From: an uncultured Eubacteriales bacterium
GTDB taxonomy: Bacteria; Bacillota; Clostridia; Oscillospirales; Oscillospiraceae
DNA length: 9,105 bases
NCBI GenBank assembly: GCA_900549885.1
Contig: URQA01000101.1
Coordinates: 1 to 9,105, forward strand
Direction: 5' to 3'
Made by a program: the position numbers and the translations under genes. Shown here one piece after another: positions 1 to 5,644 of the stretch (positions are counted from its first letter, which is position 1; each line of letters starts with the position of its first letter). The notes under the pieces were generated by a model, which was not told where the DNA came from, did no database searches, and worked only from the letters and a program-made list of their open reading frames with translations.

Positions 1-5
1 GATGT

Positions 6-12
6 CTCCTTT
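6..12 (-). promoter_or_regulatory. Ribosome-binding site for a gene just outside the window
   Basis: The minus strand reads AAAGGAG, followed by five bases (ACATC) and then the window edge. It lies only 8 bases past the stop codon of the hexokinase-family gene. A start codon would be expected within a few bases beyond the edge, so the kinase gene is probably followed directly by a co-transcribed minus-strand gene. The gene itself cannot be seen. Confidence 0.55.
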
Positions 13-20
13 CCGGGGAG

Positions 21-1313
21 TTATTTCAACAGGGCGGCGGCCGCCGCACCGTACAAGTTTGCGTCCTCCACCTGGAGGAAGCGCCAGTGCCGCCCGAAGC
101 GCCCGGTGCACAGATCGGACATGGCACGCTCGATGTACGCCCGGTAGAGGCGGAACTTGTGGAAGGTGGACCCCTCCGCGATGATGGCGGCGGGCCGCTG
201 GGCAGTGCGGCCCATGTCCCCCTGGAGGACGACCGCCGTGAGCATGACGGCCAGCCGTTCCGCCGCCCGCTCAGCCAGACCGGCCAAGATGGCCTTCAAC
301 GCCGCTTTGTCCTCGTCCTGGGCGCACAGACGCTGGGGCAGGGCGCCGCCGTCCAATCCGTCCAGCCAGGCGCTCACCTGGCTGAGGGACAGGCCGTCCA
401 GGGCCAACACCGAACGGGTGCAGGGGGGAGTGAACAGTCCCTCCTTGGCCGCACCTTTCAAGGTGAGTTCCATGAGGGTACCCAGATAGGCCCCAGAGGT
501 CATTTTTTCCAGCGGATGGCGGCCAGGCTCCCGGGAGACGGCGTCCAACGCCCGGTCAAAATCACCTTGGGGGAAGCGGTCGTAGCTTCCGGCCTCCAGG
601 TTGATCACCATATTATCCCAGGCCGACAGCTTCCGCTTGGCGATGCGTTCGCCCCGCTCTGAATAACAGCAGTTGAGTCCCGTGCCTAAGATAAAGCCCA
701 CGAAGCCATCGTAGGCGCTCCGATCCACAGCCAGGTATCCTCCCAGCAGGGTGGCCACCGTGTCATTGACCACCGCTCCGGTCTCCGGAGGCGTAAGTCC
801 TTTGCTATTCATATAGGCGGCCAGATCCCGGTACAGGTGTATCCCGCTTCCCCCTTCCACCCGGACCTCTTTGTCAAAATAGAGCACTTTTCCGTCTAGA
901 TCCGGGGTAATTTCCGCAGGGAAGGAGAAGCAAAGACCCATCCGGCAGCCTGCTGGAAACTGGGCCAACTGCTGGACGATGGTATCCCAGAATCCCGTTC
1001 GGGTCACCATGCCCCGGCTGCCTGGGGTAGGGACTACCTGCTGGGGGCTGAATTGGAGTGAGCCGCTGGCCCAAGTGCCCAAAGCGGCTCGAAAATTGGT
1101 CCCGCCCATATCCAGGGCGGCCACTTGGCCCTGGGCAGGCAGAGCGCGCCCCAGCGAGATATAGGCCGGAAGCATCAAAAGGCTGCCAGGTTCTCCTCGC
1201 AGCCCACGCTCCATTTCGGCGCGATAGCCTTCACAGGCCGCCGCCAGGTCCATCTGTCCGGGGGCCATGCCATGCCGGGAGAGAAAATGCCTTGCCTGTC
1301 GTGTTTCATCCAT
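21..1313 (-). CDS. Hexokinase-family sugar kinase (eukaryotic-type hexokinase fold)
   Basis: Predicted cytoplasmic ATP-dependent hexose kinase, 430 aa, which would phosphorylate glucose or a related hexose at C6. Family motifs occur in the usual order: phosphate-binding ALDMGGTNFRA (about 66-76), sugar-binding CFSFPAE with a following FDKEV (128-150; K148 fits the substrate-contacting lysine), VVNDTVATLLGGY (181-193; D184 fits the catalytic base), GFILGTGLNCCYSE (206-219), INLEAG (237-242, E240) and LEKMTSGAYLG (268-278, E269). It is not a ROK kinase, since the ROK zinc-binding cysteine cluster is absent and the INLE and EKMTSG motifs are hexokinase-type. The frame is open to a GTG at 1370, but that codon lies next to the promoter's -10. 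The ATG at 1313 has AAAGGCAGGT upstream and lies downstream of the predicted transcription start, so it is preferred. The gene is divergent from the AraC-type gene. Exact substrate is unknown. Confidence 0.88.
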   Translation of the reverse strand: MDETRQARHFLSRHGMAPGQMDLAAACEGYRAEMERGLRGEPGSLLMLPAYISLGRALPAQGQVAALDMGGTNFRAALGTWASGSLQFSPQQVVPTPGSRGMVTRTGFWDTIVQQLAQFPAGCRMGLCFSFPAEITPDLDGKVLYFDKEVRVEGGSGIHLYRDLAAYMNSKGLTPPETGAVVNDTVATLLGGYLAVDRSAYDGFVGFILGTGLNCCYSERGERIAKRKLSAWDNMVINLEAGSYDRFPQGDFDRALDAVSREPGRHPLEKMTSGAYLGTLMELTLKGAAKEGLFTPPCTRSVLALDGLSLSQVSAWLDGLDGGALPQRLCAQDEDKAALKAILAGLAERAAERLAVMLTAVVLQGDMGRTAQRPAAIIAEGSTFHKFRLYRAYIERAMSDLCTGRFGRHWRFLQVEDANLYGAAAAALLK

Positions 1314-1320
1314 CTGGTTG

Positions 1321-1330
1321 ACCTGCCTTT
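1321..1330 (-). promoter_or_regulatory. Ribosome-binding site of the hexokinase-family gene
   Basis: On the minus strand AAAGGCAGGT ends 7 bases before the ATG at 1313. It is an imperfect Shine-Dalgarno sequence, but it is well placed and supports the ATG at 1313 over the GTG at 1370. Confidence 0.5.
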
Positions 1331-1360
1331 CCACCCGCCTGCAGGGGGTCCGTTTGCAAC

Positions 1361-1389
1361 AGTGTACCACAGCTGGCCCGCCAGGGCAA
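1361..1389 (-). promoter_or_regulatory. Predicted sigma-A promoter of the hexokinase-family gene
   Basis: On the minus strand, -35 TTGCCC (1389-1384), a 17-base spacer and -10 TACACT (1366-1361) with an extended-10 TGG directly before it. Each hexamer matches 4 of 6 consensus bases. Transcription would begin near 1354, giving a leader of about 40 bases before the ATG at 1313. The -35 lies 9 bp from the -35 of the divergent AraC-type gene. Confidence 0.5.
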
Positions 1390-1398
1390 GAGCGTGCC

Positions 1399-1427
1399 TT
1401 GAAGGAAGATGACTATTGTGTTATTCT
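1399..1427 (+). promoter_or_regulatory. Predicted sigma-A promoter of the AraC-family gene
   Basis: TTGAAG (1399-1404), a 17-base spacer and TATTCT (1422-1427) preceded by an extended-10 TGT. Each hexamer matches 4 of 6 consensus bases. Transcription would start near 1434, about 37 bases before the GTG start. A perfect inverted repeat begins exactly on the -10. Confidence 0.55.
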
Positions 1428-1439
1428 TACATAAGAATA
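1422..1439. promoter_or_regulatory. Operator-like perfect inverted repeat
   Basis: TATTCTTA at 1422-1429 and its exact reverse complement TAAGAATA at 1432-1439, separated by two bases. The 18-bp dyad covers the predicted -10 and start site of the AraC-family gene, a position where a bound protein would block initiation. It is too AT-rich, and its 2-base loop too short, for a useful RNA hairpin, so a protein site is the better reading. The binding protein is unknown. Confidence 0.5.
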
Positions 1440-1456
1440 CTGTGCGTGGCAGAAAA

Positions 1457-1464
1457 GGGGAGGG
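1457..1464 (+). promoter_or_regulatory. Ribosome-binding site deciding a GTG start
   Basis: GGGGAGGG sits 6 bases upstream of GTG at 1471. The next in-frame ATG (1498) has no comparable upstream site, so the GTG is the likely start. Confidence 0.65.
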
Positions 1465-1470
1465 ATTTTC

Positions 1471-2724
1471 GTGTCTCAGAACACACCGTTAGCGGCGATG
1501 CGGCTGCAGCTGGAGCAGTTGCGCGTCAGGCTCCGGCAGCAGCTACTGCGGGATCTGCTCCACGGCGTGCCGCCAGTAGGGAACACCCTGGAGGAGCTCA
1601 ACAGCTACTATGGGTATCAGCTGCGGCCGGGAACCTTCTTGGTGCTGATGATCCGCCTCCATTTCCGGGCAAAAAAGCCTGCCCGGCCTATCGCTGAGGC
1701 GCTGGAATGGGTGGATGAGGATGTACGGATGTTTCTCACCCCAGAACATTTCCAGGAATTAGAGACTCTCCAGGAAGGAGACTGCCTGTACTGCATGCTG
1801 AATTTCACCTCCCGCTTCGGTACACCGGAGTCGGAACAGACGCGCCAGAGCGTGGACCGGCTTTACCGCCACATGGATATTGCCCGGCGCTACCGGCCCT
1901 ATTATTTCGCCATCGGAGACGGACTTCCTGTCTCCGATATTCTGGAATTAGGCTCCAGCTTCCTATCCGCCCGGCAGGCGGTGGAGGAGTACGGCGCCCA
2001 CCTTCAGGTCAACCGCCGTCACGATAGTACCCAGCAGATGTACACCATGACGCAGATCATGAATGTGCTCACTCCCGCTCGCCGCTCTGCCTTCGCCCAC
2101 TATCTGGAGACGATCCAGCGGGGGCAGCTGGAACGGTGGGTGGACGAGGTGTTTGAGGCATGCCGGCCCTATGTGGAGCGGTTTCCCACCATTTGCTATC
2201 AGCTGCCCTATAAGATCCTGGACCTGTGCTTGGATACGGCGGGCAACACCGTGGCCGGAGACCCGCAGCTTCAGCAGATCCTGCTGGACTGCCGGGGAGC
2301 AGTGGACATCCGGCAGGACTACAGCCAGCTCGCCGATGTGGTGAAGGAGGGGCTGCGGCGTTTCTGCGACCGATATGCCAAGTCCCTGGCCCGGGCAGGG
2401 AATCCCGCAGTGCAGGAGGCCAGGCGGTTCATGTGGGAACATTATGCCCGCCGCCTGACCCTGGGGGAGATTGCCGCCCATGTGCACCTCAATCCCCAGT
2501 ATTTCAGTGTGCTGTTCAAACGGGAAACTGGCCAGTCGGTGGTGGATCATCTGACCCACCTGAGGCTTGAGCAGGCAAAATGCCTGCTCAAAGATACTAG
2601 CTTGCCCATCAACCAGGTGGCCGGACAGGTAGGATATGAAGACCCAGACTACTTCAGCCGCCTGTTTCACAAAGTCAACGGTATGAGTCCGCGGCAATAT
2701 CGGGGCATTGTCGGATCAGGCTAA
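1471..2724 (+). CDS. AraC-family transcriptional regulator, YesN-like without receiver domain
   Basis: A 417-aa cytoplasmic DNA-binding regulator with a GTG start. The C-terminus (about 314-412) is a complete AraC-type double helix-turn-helix: LTLGEIAAHVHLNPQYFSVL (329-348) forms the first HTH and INQVAGQVGYEDPDYFSRLF (380-399) the second, ending in the family's MSPRQYR (405-411). The N-terminal 30-65 region and the middle segment around YYFAIGDGLPVSDI with a following SARQAVEEY (144-174) resemble the linker and degenerate GGDEF-like domain of YesN/CdaR-type regulators. There is no phospho-receiver domain at the N-terminus and no cupin-like AraC sugar pocket that I can recognise, so the signal is unknown. 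It lies directly upstream of the importer operon on the same strand and divergent from the kinase, so it probably regulates one or both. Confidence 0.9.
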   Translation: MSQNTPLAAMRLQLEQLRVRLRQQLLRDLLHGVPPVGNTLEELNSYYGYQLRPGTFLVLMIRLHFRAKKPARPIAEALEWVDEDVRMFLTPEHFQELETLQEGDCLYCMLNFTSRFGTPESEQTRQSVDRLYRHMDIARRYRPYYFAIGDGLPVSDILELGSSFLSARQAVEEYGAHLQVNRRHDSTQQMYTMTQIMNVLTPARRSAFAHYLETIQRGQLERWVDEVFEACRPYVERFPTICYQLPYKILDLCLDTAGNTVAGDPQLQQILLDCRGAVDIRQDYSQLADVVKEGLRRFCDRYAKSLARAGNPAVQEARRFMWEHYARRLTLGEIAAHVHLNPQYFSVLFKRETGQSVVDHLTHLRLEQAKCLLKDTSLPINQVAGQVGYEDPDYFSRLFHKVNGMSPRQYRGIVGSG

Positions 2725-2725
2725 A

Positions 2726-2766
2726 ACATGAAAAAACATGTCTTGTGCCGAGACCCAAAAATTTTT
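2726..2766 (+). terminator. Weak candidate terminator of the AraC-family gene
   Basis: Two small hairpins follow the stop codon: ACATG (2726-2730) with CATGT (2737-2741), and GTCT (2740-2743) with AGAC (2751-2754). A run of five T ends at 2766. The stems are only 4-5 bp and overlap, so termination here may be inefficient and some read-through into the importer operon is possible. Confidence 0.2.
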
Positions 2767-2774
2767 GCAAAGTT

Positions 2775-2797
2775 TTGTGATTTTTTCACAATATAAT
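2775..2797 (+). promoter_or_regulatory. TTGTGA/TCACAA dyad abutting a second -10-like TATAAT
   Basis: TTGTGA (2775-2780) and TCACAA (2786-2791) form a perfect inverted repeat with a 5-T centre, followed immediately by TATAAT (2792-2797). No good -35 is found at 16-19 bases (TTGCAA at 2765 is 21 bases away), so this could be an activator-dependent second promoter, an operator, or chance in AT-rich DNA. Confidence 0.3.
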
Positions 2798-2822
2798 TTT
2801 TCCAGACTTTAATTATCTATAA

Positions 2823-2849
2823 ATAATCCGGGTTTTCTGCGGATAATCC
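2823..2849 (+). promoter_or_regulatory. Direct repeats next to the -35, candidate AraC-type regulator site
   Basis: ATAATCC occurs at 2823-2829 and again at 2843-2849, a 20-bp period close to two helical turns. The second copy ends one base before the -35 of the importer promoter. AraC-family activators commonly bind direct repeats of about this spacing that touch the -35. The same stretch also holds the inverted pair ATCCG (2826-2830)/CGGAT (2840-2844). Assignment to the adjacent regulator is inferred from position. Confidence 0.35.
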
Positions 2850-2850
2850 A

Positions 2851-2880
2851 TTGTCAAAAATATGCCTCTCCCGATATAAT
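2851..2880 (+). promoter_or_regulatory. Predicted sigma-A promoter of the importer operon
   Basis: -35 TTGTCA (2851-2856, 5 of 6 consensus), an 18-base spacer and a perfect -10 TATAAT (2875-2880). Predicted start near 2887, about 48 bases upstream of the binding-protein ATG. Its strength fits a highly expressed solute-binding protein. Confidence 0.75.
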
Positions 2881-2881
2881 T

Positions 2882-2914
2882 TTGGGTGGAAAGGAATAGG
2901 CTTTTCCGACCCAA
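2882..2914 (+). promoter_or_regulatory. Stem-loop at the predicted 5' end of the importer mRNA
   Basis: TTGGGT (2882-2887) pairs with ACCCAA (2909-2914) and GGAAA (2888-2892) with TTTCC (2903-2907), with one bulged G at 2908; a G-T and a G-C pair may extend the stem toward a loop near 2895-2900. The predicted start falls inside the left arm, so only the inner pairs are certain to be transcribed. It may shield the mRNA 5' end or act as a DNA operator. The ribosome-binding site (2921-2927) is outside the stem. Confidence 0.45.
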
Positions 2915-2934
2915 TCTTATAAGGAGGAACAACG

Positions 2935-4554
2935 ATGAAAAAGTGGAACAAACTGCTTGCTCTGCTGTTGGCGCTGGTCATGGCGCTGGGCCTGGCCGCC
3001 TGTGGCAACGGCGCTGATGACAACAGCACCGCCCCCAGCGATGAGGGGACCAACTCTGGTGCGCCTGTCAGCGAGGAGCCTCAGGGCACCAAGACTTTTG
3101 TCTTTGGCTCGGATGCCAACGCCAACACATTTGACCCCGCCACCGACCTGCAGACCAACTCTGCCCGGGCCTTGACGAACTCCGTGCTGGAGACCCTGTG
3201 GAAGGTCAACAACGACGGCACTGTGGTGGACGACCTGGCTGCCAGCCACGAGTGGACCGGCGATCTGGAGCTGACCGTGGTGCTCAACGAGGGCATCACC
3301 TTCTCCAATGGGAACCCCCTGACCTCTGACGACGTGCTGTACACCCTGGAGCACTTGCGCGACTCCGGCCGTACCGCCTCCATGGTGGCCTGCGTGGACT
3401 TTGACAAGACCACCTGCCCCGATGACAAGACCATCGTTATCGCCATGAGCACCTATGACGCCGGTTTCTATGATGTCATGGCCTCCACCTACATCATCGA
3501 CCGTGAGACCTGCACCGCCGAGGATTGGAACTGGGGCTGGCTGTATGGCACTGGCCCGTACAAGCTCAAGGGCGACGGTGTGAACGACCGCTCCGGCTGG
3601 GAGGAGTCCGTCCAGTACACCCTAGTGCGCAATGAGGATTACTGGGGCGAGGCTCCCTACTACGACGAGATCATCATTAAGTTCTACTCTGAGGAGTCCA
3701 CCCGCTTCGCTGAGCTGCAGGCCGGCAACCTGGATGCCGCCTATGTGACCCAGGCCACCTATGTGAACAATCTGTCCTCCGGCTCTGTGTCCGGCTCCGT
3801 TCTGGTGCAGAAGGTGTCCCAGGGCGTGACCGGCATCCAGCTGGCCGCTGGTCCCGACTCTGTGGGGGCTTTTGCCGATATCAATGTCCGCAAGGCCTTC
3901 GCCCATGGCATCAAGATCGAGGATATGATCAATGGTCTGGGTCAGGGCATGTACCAAGTGGCTTCCTCTGTGTTGGGCGCAGACAACTGGGCCTATCTGG
4001 ATGTGGGCACTTATGAGTACGATCCCGATGTTGCCAAGGCTGCGCTGGCTGAGGCCGGCTACTCCGTGGACAACCCCCTGACCGTCACGGTGGTGGCTGA
4101 GTCTACCGCTTTCTACACCTCTCTGATGGAGGCTATGCAGGGCGACCTGGCCCAAATCGGCATTAACCTGGACCTGTCCGGCATGGGCGACTTTGCCACC
4201 ATTCTGCCCACTCTGCTGAGCGGTACTCAGGAAGTGGGGATTGGCGGCCCCTCCAACGGCGCCGGCAACGACCCCGCTTCCCTGCTCCAGCAGATGGGTC
4301 CCCTGTCCGACAACGTGCTAATGCGCGCCCAGGACGACACCCTGGCCGACCTGTTCAACCAGGGCGCTGCCGAGCGCGACCAGGCCAAGCGCACCGAGAT
4401 CTATCACGAGTATCAGCAGTACATGTATGATAACTACTACTTCATCCCCCTGTATCAGGACACCAAGAACTACGGCGTGGCCGAGGCCCATGCCAGCTTC
4501 ACCAACGCTCTGGACAGCAGCAACCAGCTCGATCCCACCCTGCTGACCGACTAA
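2935..4554 (+). CDS. ABC importer family 5 solute-binding lipoprotein (OppA/DppA-like)
   Basis: A 539-aa extracytoplasmic binding protein that captures the solute and delivers it to the permease pair. The N-terminus is a lipoprotein signal: MKKWNK, a hydrophobic stretch, then lipobox LAAC with lipidated C23. A Gly/Ser/Thr/Asp-rich linker (about 24-52) follows. The mature protein shows family 5 landmarks: TFDPATD (65-71), the NSVLETLWKVNNDG region (82-95), ITFSNGNPLTSDDVLYTLEH (121-140), GTGPYKL (205-211), RNEDYWG (232-238), AELQAGNLDAAY (259-270) and INVRKAFAHGI (316-326). AAGGAGG (2921-2927) lies 7 bases before the ATG. Where DppA and OppA place an aspartate that holds the peptide N-terminus, this protein appears to read NGAGNDP (441-447). 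The substrate is therefore open; peptide, glycoside and other solutes are all known in the family. Confidence 0.93.
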   Translation: MKKWNKLLALLLALVMALGLAACGNGADDNSTAPSDEGTNSGAPVSEEPQGTKTFVFGSDANANTFDPATDLQTNSARALTNSVLETLWKVNNDGTVVDDLAASHEWTGDLELTVVLNEGITFSNGNPLTSDDVLYTLEHLRDSGRTASMVACVDFDKTTCPDDKTIVIAMSTYDAGFYDVMASTYIIDRETCTAEDWNWGWLYGTGPYKLKGDGVNDRSGWEESVQYTLVRNEDYWGEAPYYDEIIIKFYSEESTRFAELQAGNLDAAYVTQATYVNNLSSGSVSGSVLVQKVSQGVTGIQLAAGPDSVGAFADINVRKAFAHGIKIEDMINGLGQGMYQVASSVLGADNWAYLDVGTYEYDPDVAKAALAEAGYSVDNPLTVTVVAESTAFYTSLMEAMQGDLAQIGINLDLSGMGDFATILPTLLSGTQEVGIGGPSNGAGNDPASLLQQMGPLSDNVLMRAQDDTLADLFNQGAAERDQAKRTEIYHEYQQYMYDNYYFIPLYQDTKNYGVAEAHASFTNALDSSNQLDPTLLTD

Positions 4555-4587
4555 GAGAGACGGCTCTGTAATCTCATAGCGAAACTG

Positions 4588-4620
4588 AAGCGTGGCGGCG
4601 GGCTTCCCGCCGCCACGCTT
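4588..4620 (+). terminator. Intercistronic 15-bp perfect stem-loop (partial terminator or mRNA stabiliser)
   Basis: The left arm 4588-4602 and right arm 4606-4620 are exact reverse complements over 15 bases, starting AAGCGTGG and ending CCACGCTT, GC-rich, with a 3-base CTT loop. It is followed by CCTTCC, not a run of T, so it should terminate poorly. It lies 33 bases after the binding-protein stop and 40 bases before the first permease. Such hairpins between binding-protein and permease genes usually protect the upstream mRNA and lower downstream expression. Confidence 0.8.
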
Positions 4621-4646
4621 CCTTCCAACACAGACACCAAACCCTG

Positions 4647-4653
4647 AGGAGGG
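4647..4653 (+). promoter_or_regulatory. Ribosome-binding site deciding the first permease start
   Basis: AGGAGGG lies 7 bases before the ATG at 4661. The open frame extends upstream to an ATG at 4592, but that codon is inside the intercistronic hairpin and has no ribosome-binding site. Confidence 0.85.
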
Positions 4654-4660
4654 AGAGCCA

Positions 4661-5641
4661 ATGCTGAAATACATCGTGCGGCGCCTGCTGCTCATCATCC
4701 CTGTGCTGTTGGGCGCTATCATTATTATTTTTACCATCAACTACTTTAGCACCACAAATCCGGCTATGATCAAACTAGGCCTGTCCGCTAACGACCCGGT
4801 CCTCCTGGCGGAGATGGAACATGAGATGGGCCTGGACCGGCCTTACATCGTCCAGTTGGGCAGCTATCTGTGGGATTTGCTCCATGGCGACTTGGGTGAT
4901 TCCTATATCTATTCCTCCACAGTGGCCCAGCTCATCGGTGGCCGTATTCCCAACACCCTGATTCTCAGTATTGGGGCTATTCTAATTTCTATTTGTGTAG
5001 GCATTCCGTTAGGCTTGGCGGCTGCCCTGCACCAAAACTCTATTATTGACTATATTACGTCTATTCTCGCCATTCTGCTTAACGCCATCCCGGGCTTTTT
5101 GATCGGCGTGGTGCTCATGCAGGTCTTTGGCGTAGCACTAGGATGGTTGCCAGTATCCGGCGTAGACTCGTGGCAGGGATATATCCTGCCCATCATCGCA
5201 GCAGGCGTAGGCCCCATCTCTCAGAATGCCCGTATGACCCGGTCCTCCGTATTGGAAGTCATCCGGCAGGACTATGTCCGCACGGCCCGGTCCAAGGGCA
5301 TCGCGGAGGGGAAGGTCATCTCCCGCCATGTGCTGAAAAACGCCCTTATTCCCATCCTCACCATGGTGGGCAACGGCTTGGGCGCGGCCATGGCTGGTTC
5401 CATTCTGGTGGAGCTGATTTTCCAGATTCCAGGTATGGGTACGCTCATCAGCAATTCAATTAATAGCAAAGACTTTATCACTGTCCAGGGTTGTGTGCTG
5501 GTATGCGCCGTGGTGGTCGCCCTGATGAACCTGCTCACTGACTTGGCCTACGCTGCGGTGGATCCCCGGATCAAAGCCCAGTATACGGCTGGGGCCAAGA
5601 CCAAGAAAAAAGCGGCTCCCGCCGCCAAGGAGGTGGCCTGA
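4661..5641 (+). CDS. ABC importer permease, OppB/DppB-type
   Basis: A 326-aa inner-membrane permease, one half of the translocation channel. It opens with the family's typical MLKYIVRRLLLIIPVLLG and first membrane helix (about 8-28), an external segment including MGLDRPYIVQ (56-65) and LLHGDLGDSY (73-82), then further helices around 97-123, 130-160, 172-190, 230-255 and 275-299. The ATPase-docking EAA loop is YVRTARSKGIAEGKVISRHV (205-224) followed by LKNALIPIL. The family's DPR motif (301-303) is followed by an unusual Lys/Ala-rich tail of about 23 residues (KTKKKAAPAAKEVA at the end). The start at 4661 is set by a good ribosome-binding site. Its codon use is less biased than that of the binding-protein gene, with more ATT, CTA and TTA, consistent with lower expression. 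Confidence 0.93.
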   Translation: MLKYIVRRLLLIIPVLLGAIIIIFTINYFSTTNPAMIKLGLSANDPVLLAEMEHEMGLDRPYIVQLGSYLWDLLHGDLGDSYIYSSTVAQLIGGRIPNTLILSIGAILISICVGIPLGLAAALHQNSIIDYITSILAILLNAIPGFLIGVVLMQVFGVALGWLPVSGVDSWQGYILPIIAAGVGPISQNARMTRSSVLEVIRQDYVRTARSKGIAEGKVISRHVLKNALIPILTMVGNGLGAAMAGSILVELIFQIPGMGTLISNSINSKDFITVQGCVLVCAVVVALMNLLTDLAYAAVDPRIKAQYTAGAKTKKKAAPAAKEVA

Positions 5642-5644
5642 CCC

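Noticed and set aside
87..662. Plus-strand frame of 191 codons opposite the hexokinase-family gene
   Set aside because: The product is low in hydrophobic core residues and repetitive in Gly, Gln and His, a typical shadow of the conserved kinase on the other strand.
1345..1358. CcpA cre-like 14-mer (TGCAAACGGACCCC on the minus strand) at the kinase start site
   Set aside because: It fits all but the last fixed base of TGNAANCGNNNNCA, but it is not palindromic, and several such one-mismatch hits are expected by chance in a window of this size.
1963..2697. Minus-strand frame of 244 codons opposite the AraC-family gene
   Set aside because: It lies wholly within a gene with a clear C-terminal AraC domain, has no recognisable motif and no convincing ribosome-binding site.
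2757..2767. AAAAATTTTT palindrome in the spacer before the importer operon
   Set aside because: A simple A/T run is its own reverse complement by composition and needs no functional explanation, apart from possible DNA curvature.
2776..2790. CRP-like site TGTGA...TCACA
   Set aside because: The half-sites match the CRP consensus, but the centre is 5 bases, not 6, and a CRP-type regulon is not the usual catabolite control in Clostridia. It is kept only as an unassigned dyad.
4592..4660. Upstream ATG extending the first permease by 23 residues
   Set aside because: The codon lies inside a perfect hairpin and has no ribosome-binding site, while the ATG at 4661 has AGGAGGG 7 bases upstream and starts the usual permease N-terminus.
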